A stretch of 50,281 nt of DNA from Candidatus Bilophila faecipullorum (GCA_944326695.1 CALVEZ010000026.1:1-50281); one strand, 5' to 3'. Positions 16,254-24,408 are shown, numbered from the stretch's first letter. A program made the numbers and translations. The notes: a model not told the origin generated them from the sequence alone.

Positions 16254-17435
16254 ATGCAGCAGCTTTCCCACTGGATCGCGGGTTTTCCCGGCCTGATCTG
16301 GAGCATAGACATTCCCCGTTCGCGCCTTCACGTCTTCAACGAATGGAGCATCCCGGGCCTTGACGTGCCCCGCCTTCTCAAGGATGCGCGCTACCGCAAG
16401 AAGGCCGTGCGGCGCGAGGATTATTCGCTGCTCATGGAGTTCTGGGACATGCTCGCGGCGCGGCGGCCCGCCGCCGTCACCTTCCGGCTGACCCGGGGCG
16501 ACGGAGGGCCGTATATCCTGCAAGGCTGGCCCGGCGAACACGGCGACGTGTATTACGGCTTCCTCAAGGAGGCCTTCCTTCCGGCTGCCTACGCGGCGGA
16601 CGGGCTGGCCGGGACCTGTCAGATGGACATCGGAGGCATCGGCTACCCGGTCTTCGCGCTTGATCTGCCCACGCAAAACCTCCTCATCGTCAACGACGCC
16701 GCCCGCGCCCTCTTCGCCGCGCCGCACGATCCGGACGGCCTTACGCTGGCGCGCATCGCGCCGGACGACCTCAGCGCCCCCCTGCTGCTGGCCGCGCACA
16801 AGGCGCTGGGCGACGATGTCTGGGCGGGTACGCTGGCGTTCAGCAACGCCCAGCGCAGGAAATTCAGCGCCAAGGTCCGGCTCACCCCCTGCGGCGGGGC
16901 GGGGAAAGGCCGCGTCGTGCGCGTGGCCCTTCTGAACATCCCGGAAACCCCGGACTCGGCCACGCCGCCGCCTCCCGCGCCGCCCGAGGCCATCCCGCCT
17001 CTGCGCGAAGGGCTCGAAAGCCTTTTTCAGGCCCATGCCGCCGACATGGACGGGCTTCTCTTTTCCGATATCCAGTCCCACCGGGGGCAGGTCGTCGTCT
17101 ACGGGGCGGGCCCCGCCTTCCGCAAGCTGAAATGGGGTGCGGAACACGCCTATGAGGGGACCATCGCGCAGGACATCGAACGCTTCGGACTGCGCTCCCT
17201 GACCGTGGAGGACACGCTCGACAGCATCAAATCCATCGACTGGGTGCTCTTTGCCCCGCACGGCGTACGCTCGTACTTCGCCCTCCCCTTCTACGGGGAA
17301 CAGGGGCTGCACGCCGTACTCATCTGCGCCAGCCTGCGCCCCGCCGCCTTTGGCGCGGACGCCGGGGAACGTTTCTCCGCGTTGGCCGGGCCCTTTGAAC
17401 GGCTGATAGCCGCGTGGCGGGCCAAAGGCCGCTGA
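16254..17435 (+). CDS. PAS/GAF-like sensory protein without output domain
   Basis: A 393-residue soluble protein. The first part (about 10-110, LIWSIDIPRSRLHVFNEWSIPG...) and the second (about 118-230, YPVFALDLPTQNLLIVNDAARALF...) read like two PAS folds. A Pro-rich linker (about 235-250) is followed by a GAF-like region (about 255-390) with DTLDSIKSIDWVLFAPHGVRSYFALPFYGEQGLHAVLI. I see no kinase, GGDEF, HTH or other output domain. It is divergent from the GntR operon and shares its operator region, so it may sense a signal related to that operon. PAS/GAF assignment is from pattern reading, not alignment. Alternative: an unrecognised enzyme. Confidence 0.6.
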   Translation: MQQLSHWIAGFPGLIWSIDIPRSRLHVFNEWSIPGLDVPRLLKDARYRKKAVRREDYSLLMEFWDMLAARRPAAVTFRLTRGDGGPYILQGWPGEHGDVYYGFLKEAFLPAAYAADGLAGTCQMDIGGIGYPVFALDLPTQNLLIVNDAARALFAAPHDPDGLTLARIAPDDLSAPLLLAAHKALGDDVWAGTLAFSNAQRRKFSAKVRLTPCGGAGKGRVVRVALLNIPETPDSATPPPPAPPEAIPPLREGLESLFQAHAADMDGLLFSDIQSHRGQVVVYGAGPAFRKLKWGAEHAYEGTIAQDIERFGLRSLTVEDTLDSIKSIDWVLFAPHGVRSYFALPFYGEQGLHAVLICASLRPAAFGADAGERFSALAGPFERLIAAWRAKGR

Positions 17436-17524
17436 CGCCTGCCCCTTCCCATTGGGGCAACATCCGTTCCTTCTTTGCTCATTGCGCAACTGCCTCCCCC
17501 CTCCGGCACGGCTGTGTCACGCCA

Positions 17525-17590
17525 GATAGTATTGGGTATTTGGGCAAGTGGGATATGGTGGGACTTATGGGGATATAGTGGGACTGGTAG
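17525..17590 (+). repeat. three imperfect 20-base repeats, candidate transposase-binding sites of the left end
   Basis: GATAGTATTGGGTATTTGGG (17525), GATATGGTGGGACTTATGGG (17552) and GATATAGTGGGACTGGTAG (17572) share the plan GATAtrGTGGGACT. The last two form a 16-base direct repeat (GGGATATRGTGGGACT) at 20-base spacing. Mu-type elements carry several 22-base transposase sites near each end, and this cluster lies just outside the repressor gene. Without the right end the match cannot be confirmed. Confidence 0.45.
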
Positions 17591-17717
17591 TTGTGTGAAG
17601 TTGGTGAGTTATGTAGAGGTAGCGTAAGCTGATCGGTTCGTAGTATCAAGTTTTGCCGCGCCACATGTTCGGCGGTTTTCAGGCGAACGCGACGCATAGT
17701 TTTGGTATACGCAGTTA

Positions 17718-17761
17718 CCCCCGTTGAATGTCAATTATGGCATAAAACGGGGGCATTTTTT
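17718..17761 (+). terminator. rightward Rho-independent terminator inside the left end
   Basis: CCCCCGTT (17718-17725) pairs with AACGGGGG (17746-17753) across a 20-base loop and is followed by CATTTTTT (17754-17761). The T-run is on the plus strand, so it would stop host transcription entering the prophage antisense to the repressor gene. Confidence 0.65.
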
Positions 17762-17791
17762 ATGCGCTTGCGAAAAAGTATGGTTCCCGGC

Positions 17792-18277
17792 CTACGCTCG
17801 GCTTTGCACCACGTCACTGGAGCCAGAAATCTTCCGCCGCTCGTCAAAGGGGTGGGCTTCTTCCTGCTTTTGGCGCGGCTCAAGGCGCGCACATCTTTCC
17901 TTTAGTTCGCCGTTTTCCTTCCAAAGCTTGCGGTTTTCAGCAGCCAGCTCGTCCCGCTGGTTTTCCACCTTCTCTAACTTTGCTTCCAGTTTGGCACATC
18001 GAGCGCATACCTCCATAGTTAGAGATTCAGGCTGTATCAGGCTTTGTTTGGGGGATACTGGAAGCTCATCCGGGTGCATAGGCCCCTTTCCGTTTATGAT
18101 CCATTCGATGCAAAATCCAGTCTCTTTTGCTACTAATTGGATAAAATCAATATCTGGTTTTCGCTCGCCTCGTTCGTACCGATAAATTGTCTGCGGATGA
18201 AGGTTTAGACTCTTTGAAAAATCTTCCCCACTTTGCTTTCCTCTAATAAATTTCAACCTATTACCGATGCTATCCAT
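17792..18277 (-). CDS. prophage repressor, XRE-type helix-turn-helix
   Basis: Predicted immunity repressor (161 residues from ATG 18277, AAGGAAG upstream; the longer frame to 18328 is rejected). The N-terminal HTH (about 3-62) reads IGNRLKFIRGKQSGEDFSKSLNLHPQTIYRYERGERKPDIDFIQLVAKETG. A strongly charged coiled coil (about 92-140, CAKLEAKLEKVENQRDELAAENRKLWKENGELKERC) follows. There is no S24 peptidase domain, so induction is probably not by LexA-style self-cleavage; the coiled coil may provide multimerisation. It is transcribed away from ner and transposase, as c is in Mu. Confidence 0.8.
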   Translation of the reverse strand: MDSIGNRLKFIRGKQSGEDFSKSLNLHPQTIYRYERGERKPDIDFIQLVAKETGFCIEWIINGKGPMHPDELPVSPKQSLIQPESLTMEVCARCAKLEAKLEKVENQRDELAAENRKLWKENGELKERCARLEPRQKQEEAHPFDERRKISGSSDVVQSRA

Positions 18278-18518
18278 GAGTATAAACTTCCTTGCCCGAA
18301 GTTTGTACCAAACTAGATACTGGAACATTCAGTGTATCCGGTTGAGTTTGTTTAGAAAACAAAAATTTTCCATTTTGGAAACTTTATACCGGATTGGCGT
18401 TGACTTTTTGACCGTATTGGTTCAAAACAAAACTACGGGCGGTTACGTTGTTAGCTACGACGTAAACCCTACAGAGCAAAATCTTACCGGTCAATCCCAC
18501 CCCACAGGAGGGAGGAAA
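18278..18518. promoter_or_regulatory. divergent early promoter/operator region of the prophage
   Basis: AT-rich region between repressor and Ner-like genes. Visible palindromes are AGTTTG-TAC-CAAACT (18300-18314) and TTTCC-ATTTT-GGAAA (18367-18381), with a half-site AGTTTG again at 18345-18350. TTGACT and TTGACC (-35-like) occur at about 18400-18415. By position this is the switch controlling lysogenic and early lytic transcription. Exact start sites cannot be assigned by eye. Confidence 0.55.
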
Positions 18519-18755
18519 ATGGGAAATATGCCCTTTGGAAATGCCCGGCGCGAAGTACGCTGGGACATCCGCCGCGAACTCGACGATCGCGGGCTGACAA
18601 TGGCGGACGTGGCACGCATGGCGAAGGTCAGCAGGCCGATCGTTTCTGGAACCGTGAACGGCTATCGGCACAGCCCCGCTGTGCTGGACGCGCTCCGCAA
18701 GATCGGGGTCCCGGAAGGACTCCTGCACGATCCACGAAAGGAGGTGGCGGCATGA
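18519..18755 (+). CDS. Ner-like DNA-binding protein
   Basis: Small HTH protein (78 residues) in the position of Mu ner, the negative regulator of early transcription. Visible helix-turn-helix: WDIRRELDDRGLTMADVARMAKVSRPIVSGTVNGYRHSPAVLDALRKIG (about 15-64). The start at ATG 18519 follows GGAGGGAGG; an upstream extension to 18267 in the same frame runs through the operator region and is rejected. Its stop overlaps the next start (ATGA). The exact role as Ner rather than Cro-like is by position. Confidence 0.8.
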   Translation: MGNMPFGNARREVRWDIRRELDDRGLTMADVARMAKVSRPIVSGTVNGYRHSPAVLDALRKIGVPEGLLHDPRKEVAA

Positions 18756-18928
18756 GCGGGGAACGGAAGGCCGTAATCACGATCCGGGAAGACGGGGATA
18801 CGCAAATCGAATTTTTCCCGGACAACCAGAACGTGACGCAGGGACTTCATAAGTTCCTTGCTTGGGTCGGATTTTTCGCCATTGCGAAGGCGAATCGGGA
18901 ACGTGAAGAAATGGACTGTGAAAACTAA
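18752..18928 (+). CDS. small early protein, 58 residues
   Basis: Short gene whose ATG overlaps the Ner-like stop (ATGA) and which has AAAGGAGG 9 bases upstream. Product begins MSGERKAVITIREDGDTQIE, has two short beta-like strands, then a hydrophobic helix (KFLAWVGFFAIAKANRE). I do not recognise it. The strong ribosome site and coupling make translation likely. Confidence 0.65.
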   Translation: MSGERKAVITIREDGDTQIEFFPDNQNVTQGLHKFLAWVGFFAIAKANREREEMDCEN

Positions 18929-19098
18929 AGCTCCGTCGCATCAAACCGGGATCACGCTACCGCGCCCGTGTAGGCCGCCCCGAGTTGACCATATGTAAGG
19001 GCGGAAAAAACCTGCACAACGGCGAATACCGCGCGGAACCGGCGTGGGACGCTACCTCGGAGCGGCATAATCCGGGGCATATTTATGAGGTAAAGGAT

Positions 19099-21255
19099 AT
19101 GAGCGGAATCAAGGAAGCCTACACGACGCAAGAGCTGATGAGCGTACTTGGATATTCGACGGTGCGTAGTGTGCTTCAGCGCGCCAAGCGTGAAGGCTGG
19201 CAGTCGCGCCCCCGTTCCGGGCGTGGTGGCGGTAATGAATGGCTCGTGTCATCCATGCCGGAATCCACCCGCCTCGCCATCGCCGCCAAGACAGCTCCGC
19301 TTGTACCCGTCCAGCCTATCCGCGAGAAAAAGATCACCCTACCCATGCGGGCCGTATTGTCGAAGGGCGGCAGGAACCGCGCCGAGGCAAAGTCTGCGCT
19401 CCTGCTCCTGTGTCGGATGTTTACGCAAGCCGCCGGACTCCCCAAGACGCGGGGCATGGAAACCTTTTCCGTGCGCTGGAGCGCCGGGGAGATTGAGGCT
19501 GAAAAGTGGCTCCGAGAAGCGATTCCGAGCGTGAGCAGGAATACGTTGCTCAACTGGGAACGTGCCGTAAACACTGAGGGGACTGCACGTCTTGCCGGTG
19601 ACTACGGCAAGGGGCGGCGCGGCAGGGGGGCAATCGACAGTCAACCGGAAGTGAAAGAGATCGTCGTCGGCATGCTCTGCGCCTACCCAGAGGCCGCCGC
19701 CAAGTCCACCCTTGACAAGCTGAGGGCGGAGAACGTCAAGCGCGCCGAGCAGAAGCTCGAAACGTTCACGCTCCCCTCCCTGCGCCGTTTACAGGCATGG
19801 ATGCAACATTGGAAGGCGCAACACCCGGCCCTGTTTGCGTTTACGGACTCCCCGGACAGAAGCCGGGGCAGCCACCTTCCCTCCTTTGGGGATTTTTATG
19901 CCGGGATCGTGCGCATCAACCAGCGCTGGGAGTATGACGGCACACCCTCGGACGTGATGTTGTCCGACGGGAAGCGCTACACCATCCTCGGCGTCATTGA
20001 AATTTACACTCGGCGGCTCAAACTCCGGGTTACAGAGCGCTCCACGGCCCAGCAGGTCGCCTACATTACACGGGATTGCATCCTTGATTGGGGTATCCCG
20101 GAAGTTATTGTCACCGACAACGGCAAGGAGTTTGTGTCCCGGCAGATGGGCAGACTTATGACCGATCTTGGTATTGATGTTGAAAATCTTCCGCCGTTTC
20201 GGCCTGACCTGAAGCCCGCCATTGAACGGGTGTTCCGCACCTTTTCCCACGATCTTTTTCCTGTAACTGCCTGTTATGTAGGGCACAACGTGGCAACACG
20301 ACAGAAGATTCGAGATCGAGAGTCCTTTGCGACACAGCTCATGAAACGCGAGAAGGGTAAGAAGCCCGAAGAGATTGTCATCGGCATGACGCCGGACGAG
20401 TTGCAGACGTTTTGCGACAACTGGACGGACAAAGTGTACATGCACCGCCCCCACGGCGGGCTAGGCGGCAAAACGCCGTATCAGGTGCTGTCCGAATGGC
20501 CACACGCCGTGCGGCGTATTCGCGACGAGGATCGGAAGGGTCTAGATATGCTTGTTATCCCGGTTGTTTGTGAGCGTACCATCAAGAAGAATGGTGTTGA
20601 CGCGCTTGGATGCACCTTTGTTGCCGAAATTTTCGGAAAGGAGGGCGTCATGGGTCGCAGGGCTGAAATCCGGGCTGACAAAAACGATCTCCGGTACGCC
20701 TACATCTACCTTGACGACGTGTTTCTGTGTCGCGCCGAAAACATTGACGGCATGGCCCCGGAACGCCGCCAGCAGATTGCCGTAAGCGCCCGCAACGCGG
20801 CGAAATCCATCAAGAGGGCCGCAACGGAAATCCGCAAGCTCGCAAAGAAGCACAATCTGGATCGCGTGGCGCAGGACATCATGGACTACCACATCAAGCG
20901 CGCCGAAGAAATTGAGGCCGCGAACCCGCTACCCACGCCTACAGTTATTGACCACATCACCTTTGAGCTTGCCGAAGCCCAGCGTGCCGCATCAAGTGAA
21001 AAGCCCATGCAGACACTGACGCCGGAACAGGCCGAGGAAGCCCGTGCGGAAGCCGTCGAGCTTATCGCTGAAAACGAATTTACAGTGCCTCAGTCTGCTC
21101 AGGCCCGCAATGCACTTTTTGAGGCATTGCAGGCCCGCACAATCAGTGGTGAGGCATTATCGGCCGACGAGCTGAATTGGATATCCATGTACAGAACCAG
21201 CGCGGAACGCGCAGGTTTTGAGGCCATGAGCCAGCTTTACGCCGTCAACCAATAA
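19099..21255 (+). CDS. Mu-type DDE transposase A
   Basis: Transposase that binds both prophage ends and carries out strand transfer and replicative transposition. 718 residues from ATG 19099 (GAGG and AAAGGA upstream; ATG 18985 would add 38 unlikely residues). N-terminal winged-helix domain (TTQELMSVLGYSTVRSVLQRAKREGW, about 9-34), helical DNA-binding domains, then the RNase-H-like core with candidate catalytic D280 (WEYDGTPSD), D340 (IVTDNGKEF) and E376 (KPAIERVF). A beta-barrel region and a basic C-terminal tail follow; the tail is where Mu A contacts the B protein. Length and order match the Mu A family (Mu A is 663 residues). Confidence 0.95.
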   Translation: MSGIKEAYTTQELMSVLGYSTVRSVLQRAKREGWQSRPRSGRGGGNEWLVSSMPESTRLAIAAKTAPLVPVQPIREKKITLPMRAVLSKGGRNRAEAKSALLLLCRMFTQAAGLPKTRGMETFSVRWSAGEIEAEKWLREAIPSVSRNTLLNWERAVNTEGTARLAGDYGKGRRGRGAIDSQPEVKEIVVGMLCAYPEAAAKSTLDKLRAENVKRAEQKLETFTLPSLRRLQAWMQHWKAQHPALFAFTDSPDRSRGSHLPSFGDFYAGIVRINQRWEYDGTPSDVMLSDGKRYTILGVIEIYTRRLKLRVTERSTAQQVAYITRDCILDWGIPEVIVTDNGKEFVSRQMGRLMTDLGIDVENLPPFRPDLKPAIERVFRTFSHDLFPVTACYVGHNVATRQKIRDRESFATQLMKREKGKKPEEIVIGMTPDELQTFCDNWTDKVYMHRPHGGLGGKTPYQVLSEWPHAVRRIRDEDRKGLDMLVIPVVCERTIKKNGVDALGCTFVAEIFGKEGVMGRRAEIRADKNDLRYAYIYLDDVFLCRAENIDGMAPERRQQIAVSARNAAKSIKRAATEIRKLAKKHNLDRVAQDIMDYHIKRAEEIEAANPLPTPTVIDHITFELAEAQRAASSEKPMQTLTPEQAEEARAEAVELIAENEFTVPQSAQARNALFEALQARTISGEALSADELNWISMYRTSAERAGFEAMSQLYAVNQ

Positions 21256-21322
21256 AAAGGCCCGTTGCGCCAACAACGGGCCAAGCTGGAGAAGATTCTC
21301 CATGTCCATAAGGGGGATAACT

Positions 21323-22060
21323 ATGCAACAGACAACAGCAAGCGTCAACACGGGCATTGCCCCGCTCACCAACGTCGCCCTCTGCCTCGGCACGCTCAAG
21401 CGGGCGATCGACCGCCCCCGGCACTTGCCCGGGATCACGGTCTTCTACGGCCCTTCGGGGTTCGGCAAGAGCACGGCCGCCGCCTGTGCGGTCATTCAAT
21501 GCCGCGCCTGCTATGTGCAGGCCCGCAGCTCGTGGACGCGCAAGGCGGCGCACGAGGCGATCTGCAAGGGCCTCGGCCTGAAGCCCGGAAGGACCACCTC
21601 CGAAATGCTCGACCAGATCGCCGAGGAACTCGCCCTGTCCGGCAAGCCGCTGGTCATCGACGAGGCCGACTTTCTCGTGGAGCACAACCAGATCGAGATC
21701 GTCCGCGACATATACGAAGCCTCTCAAGCCCCCGTCATGCTCATAGGAGAAGAAGGGCTCCCCGGCAAGCTCAAGAAGTGGGAACGGTTCCACGGGCGCG
21801 TGCTCGACTGGTGCCCCGCGCAGCCCGTGTCTTTTGAGGACGTCAAGGCGCTGTGCAGGCTCTACGCCACCGGGACCGAGATCGCCGACGACCTGTTGCA
21901 GCGCATCTACACGGTGTCCAACGGTTCGGCCCGCCGCGTCGTCGTCAACCTTGCCCTCGTTGAAGAGGCCGCCAAGGTCGAGGGCCGCAAGACCATCAGT
22001 CTCGCCGATTGGGGCGCGCGGCCGCTGTATACCGGCGAGGCTCCGAGCAGGAGGCGTTGA
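21323..22060 (+). CDS. Mu B-type AAA+ ATPase, transposition target protein
   Basis: ATP-dependent DNA-binding protein that selects the target and activates transposase A. 245 residues. Walker A GPSGFGKST near residues 43-51 and Walker B LVIDEADFLV near 111-120 are clear, followed by sensor-type LIGEE and a C-terminal helical lid. The ATG at 21323 is chosen because AAGGGGG ends 7 bases upstream; the ATG at 21302 lies before this site. It follows transposase A by 67 bases. It lacks the long N-terminal HTH extension of Mu B (312 residues), as do many Mu-like relatives annotated as AAA ATPases. Confidence 0.92.
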   Translation: MQQTTASVNTGIAPLTNVALCLGTLKRAIDRPRHLPGITVFYGPSGFGKSTAAACAVIQCRACYVQARSSWTRKAAHEAICKGLGLKPGRTTSEMLDQIAEELALSGKPLVIDEADFLVEHNQIEIVRDIYEASQAPVMLIGEEGLPGKLKKWERFHGRVLDWCPAQPVSFEDVKALCRLYATGTEIADDLLQRIYTVSNGSARRVVVNLALVEEAAKVEGRKTISLADWGARPLYTGEAPSRRR

Positions 22061-22061
22061 T

Positions 22062-22643
22062 ATGGCCGAACTGTTTTCAAGCACACCCTACGCGGCGCTT
22101 ACCGCCAGAGAACGGATATGGGCGGCCATCCGGGAGAGGAGGACCGTTACCGTCCGCGAAGTGGCGGATCGGTGCGACGTGAAGGCCGACGCCGTCCGCG
22201 TCTACTTCACCGGCCTTGTCGCCGCCGGTATTCTCGACGTGATCCAGCGGGGAACGGGCGGAAAACATAGCGTCTATACGCTCAAGCGCGATCTCGGCGT
22301 CAATGCCCCGCGCGTCGGGAAGGACGGGACGCTCCTCCCCGATTCAGCCCGCTCCCGGCTGTGGAGGGCCATGCCCATTTTCGGGATTTTTACGGCTCGC
22401 GACCTCGCCGTATCAACGACGCTCCCGGGATCGCCCGTTTCGCGCGCCGAAGCGCTGGACTATTGCCGCTGGCTGGCCCGGGCGGGATATCTGCGCGATC
22501 TCGGGGAGGAAAAGTTCCGCTTTGTCCCGGCGCGCAACACGGGGATAAAGGCCCCTCAAATCGTGCGGGTCACGCAAGTGTATGATCCGAATATCGATCA
22601 GCTTGTCGCGCGCGGGCCGTTTACGGGGAGGGACGACGAATGA
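22062..22643 (+). CDS. early prophage protein with winged-helix N-terminus
   Basis: 193 residues from ATG 22062 (GGAGG 7 bases upstream). The N-terminal 75 residues read as a winged helix (TARERIWAAIRERRTVTVREVADRCDVKADAVRVYFTGLVAAGILD...GGKHSVYTLKRD). A second helical/winged segment follows (SRLWRAMPIFGIFTARDLAVSTTLPGSPVSRAEALDYCRWLARAGYLRDLG), suggesting tandem DNA-binding domains. Position directly after B, with its stop overlapping the next start (ATGA), points to a role in early regulation or replication. I do not know a named homologue. Confidence 0.7.
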   Translation: MAELFSSTPYAALTARERIWAAIRERRTVTVREVADRCDVKADAVRVYFTGLVAAGILDVIQRGTGGKHSVYTLKRDLGVNAPRVGKDGTLLPDSARSRLWRAMPIFGIFTARDLAVSTTLPGSPVSRAEALDYCRWLARAGYLRDLGEEKFRFVPARNTGIKAPQIVRVTQVYDPNIDQLVARGPFTGRDDE

Positions 22644-23068
22644 CGAACCGCGAGAAGGCCGAGGCTGCGTGGGGTGTGCCGCTCCCTGACTGGATCGAAA
22701 AGCTGGCCACGGCCTGCGACGGCAAGGGGCTGCGCAAAACGGCGGCGGACCTTTCCGTCTCCCCGGCCATCGTGAGCCTCGCCATCCGCCGCAACCGCGC
22801 GAAGCTCGACTTCATCGAGCGGCGGGTAAAGGACATCCTCGGCCTTTCCATCATCCCCTGCCCCGTGCTCGGGCTTATCAGCCGGAAAGATTGCCGGGAC
22901 AACCAGCAAAAGCCCTTTTCATCCATCAACCCCATAGAAGTGCAGCTTTTCCGCTCCTGCCGAGGGACTTGCCTGTACAGCGAAATCGCCAAGGAGGAAC
23001 GCCATGATCTCCCAAAATCTCGAAAGATGTCTCGACGTGCTCGACAAGCTCACGAAGCGCGACAATGA
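22640..23068 (+). CDS. early prophage HTH protein with four-Cys segment
   Basis: 142 residues, starting by ATGA overlap with the previous gene. The N-terminal half holds an HTH-like segment (GLRKTAADLSVSPAIVSLAIRRNRAKLDFIERRVKDIL). The middle has Cys residues in the order CPVLGLISRKDC ... LFRSCRGTC, a spacing that could bind a zinc ion. The C-terminal 25 residues are basic and overlap the next gene. Proteins with this pairing are common in Mu-like phages as unnamed regulators; function is unproven. Confidence 0.65.
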   Translation: MTNREKAEAAWGVPLPDWIEKLATACDGKGLRKTAADLSVSPAIVSLAIRRNRAKLDFIERRVKDILGLSIIPCPVLGLISRKDCRDNQQKPFSSINPIEVQLFRSCRGTCLYSEIAKEERHDLPKSRKMSRRARQAHEARQ

Positions 23069-23207
23069 CGACATCCGCGAGCTCACCCCCTTCATCGTCG
23101 GGGAAATGCGGCGGGAAGTCGAGCGGGTGCGGGAACTGGAAGAGGACGTTTGCCGGGCTACACATGTCGTTTTTGAAGTCGGAGGAGGACTCCATGCCAC
23201 GCGTTAA
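23004..23207 (+). CDS. small acidic early protein
   Basis: 67 residues beginning MISQNLERCLDVLDKLTKRD, mostly helical and charged, with no recognised domain. An AAGGAGG ribosome site lies 6 bases before the ATG, inside the end of the preceding gene, which it overlaps by 65 bases in another frame. The next gene (gam) starts before its end, so it belongs to the same dense early operon. Translation is likely from the ribosome site; function unknown. Confidence 0.55.
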   Translation: MISQNLERCLDVLDKLTKRDNDDIRELTPFIVGEMRREVERVRELEEDVCRATHVVFEVGGGLHATR

Positions 23208-23727
23208 GCCGAACCTTTCCCCCGTCACGTTCCCCGTCCATTCGCTGGAAGACGTGGACGCCGCCCTTGCCCAGATTGCGGCCCGCAAGCGCCAGATCGA
23301 CCTCATCAACCTCGGCACGGCGGAACACATTGACGAGATCAAGACCCGCGCCGCCGCCGAGACGGAACCGATCCGGCTTGAAATCGCCGCCCTTGAACTT
23401 GCGATCGGGCGTTTCGCCGAAGCAAGCAAGGCTGAACTGTTCAACAAGAAGAAGTCCGTACAGCTCCAGTTCGGAATCGTGGGCTTCCGGGCCTCGTCGA
23501 AGCTCAAGACGCTCCGCAAGTGGACGTTCGAGCGCGTGCTCGCGACGCTGCGCGACACCGGGATGCGCGACTACATCCGTGTCAAGGAAGAGGTCGACAA
23601 GGAAAAGCTCAAGGGGCTCGCGCCGGAAACCCTCGCGGGCATCGGCTGCGCCGTCGTGCAGGAGGACGTCTTCTATTACGAACTCCCCGAGCAGCCCGAG
23701 CCCGAAACACAACCTTCAACCCTTTAA
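23194..23727 (+). CDS. gam: host-nuclease inhibitor Gam (Mu Gam family)
   Basis: Gam binds double-stranded DNA ends and protects them from host exonucleases such as RecBCD; it is a structural relative of Ku. 177 residues from ATG 23194 (GGAGGAG 6 bases upstream). Pattern matches Mu Gam: a long N-terminal coiled coil (IAARKRQIDLINLGTAEHIDEIKTRAAAETEPIRLEIAALELAIGRFAEASKAEL, about 27-82), then KKSVQLQFGIVGFRASSKLKTLRKWTFERVLATLRDTG and the C-terminal YIRVKEEVDKEKLKGL segment. The open frame upstream of this start is not used. Confidence 0.92.
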   Translation: MPRVKPNLSPVTFPVHSLEDVDAALAQIAARKRQIDLINLGTAEHIDEIKTRAAAETEPIRLEIAALELAIGRFAEASKAELFNKKKSVQLQFGIVGFRASSKLKTLRKWTFERVLATLRDTGMRDYIRVKEEVDKEKLKGLAPETLAGIGCAVVQEDVFYYELPEQPEPETQPSTL

Positions 23728-23738
23728 GGAGACATCTC

Positions 23739-24029
23739 ATGACCAAGGCCGAACTCATAAAGAAATGGCAAGTGGTTGAACTCACCGAACATGGCAACAC
23801 CCACCCGGCCATTCGGCTTGAGGAACTTCTTTCTTCCCTGTGCGGCGTCATGGCTTCGGAACTGTTCGAGGGCGGCGAGGTATCCCTTCCGGGAATCGGT
23901 AAACTCAAAAGCGTGCGGGTTGCGGGGCGTAACCGCCTTATCCCTCGCACAGGTGAAAAAACTTTTGTCCCCGCGCACCTCAAGGTCATTTTTCGACCTT
24001 CCAAAATGTTTAAGGAACGGTTGAACTAA
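23739..24029 (+). CDS. HU/IHF-like DNA-binding protein
   Basis: 96-residue protein with the HU-family pattern: a helical start (MTKAELIKKWQV...HPAIRLEELLSSLCGVMASELFEGGEVSLPGIGKLKS) and then the arm region (VRVAGRNRLIPRTGEKTFVPAHLKVIFRPSKMFKERLN), where the RTGEKTFVPA stretch corresponds to the RNPRTGE...PA turn of HU/IHF arms. AAGGAG lies just before the ATG at 23739. Mu transposition needs host HU and IHF, so a phage-encoded copy could serve transpososome assembly; that is inference. Confidence 0.85.
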   Translation: MTKAELIKKWQVVELTEHGNTHPAIRLEELLSSLCGVMASELFEGGEVSLPGIGKLKSVRVAGRNRLIPRTGEKTFVPAHLKVIFRPSKMFKERLN

Positions 24030-24109
24030 TGGAAGTAGGGATGAGACTCCAAAGCGGAAAAATGTTTCGGATGAAGGTCACGATTGAAGAATCGGATTCC
24101 CGGGAATAA
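24029..24109 (+). CDS. possible 26-residue peptide gene
   Basis: ATG at 24029 overlaps the HU-like stop (TAATG) and encodes MEVGMRLQSGKMFRMKVTIE plus six residues. There is no clear ribosome site, so expression would depend on termination-reinitiation. Basic and short; may be spurious. Confidence 0.3.
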   Translation: MEVGMRLQSGKMFRMKVTIEESDSRE

Positions 24110-24195
24110 CGCGAAACCGCCCCATGCGGGCGGTCGTCCGGCGGTGGTGCGCCGGACCTGACGAGTAGCCGTCACTCGAACCTATGGAGGCCACT

Positions 24196-24408
24196 ATGAC
24201 ACGGTATGTCGCTACACTCTCGGGTGCTGGCGTCCACGGCATCAAGGACATGGAATCGGGGGAGATCGTCTGTACCTTCCTGCTGCGAAAGGGCGGATGC
24301 TCCCAAAAGATGAAGGATCATCTCTCCACCTGTCTGCGTGCCCTGAACTACGTCAACGAGCAACGCAAGGCGAAAGCGCATGAACTGGCGTCCGATTCCC
24401 CGCGCTGA
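24196..24408 (+). CDS. small early protein, 70 residues
   Basis: Starts at ATG 24196 with GGAGG 5-10 bases upstream; product begins MTRYVATLSGAGVHGIKDME. Two beta-like strands are followed by a Cys-containing segment (CSQKMKDHLSTC) and a basic helix. It overlaps the next gene by 29 bases. No family recognised. Confidence 0.55.
   Translation: MTRYVATLSGAGVHGIKDMESGEIVCTFLLRKGGCSQKMKDHLSTCLRALNYVNEQRKAKAHELASDSPR

Larger units (their letters stand above)
17436..17791. other. host-prophage junction region
   Basis: About 355 bases with no gene. It runs from the end of the PAS/GAF-like gene into the candidate left end of the Mu-like prophage and ends with a terminator hairpin. Base composition changes from GC-rich to AT-richer and G/T-rich on the plus strand at about 17510. 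Confidence 0.6.

Noticed and set aside
16137..17489. 450-codon minus frame opposite the PAS/GAF-like gene
   Set aside because: No ribosome site, antisense-type composition, and it runs through the divergent promoter region.
17436..17791. tRNA gene or site-specific integrase att site at the prophage edge
   Set aside because: No tRNA-like cloverleaf or integrase gene is seen; the element encodes a Mu-type transposase, so integration is transpositional.
18267..18518. 84-codon N-terminal extension of the Ner-like gene
   Set aside because: It would translate the divergent operator region; a strong GGAGGGAGG site fixes the start at 18519.
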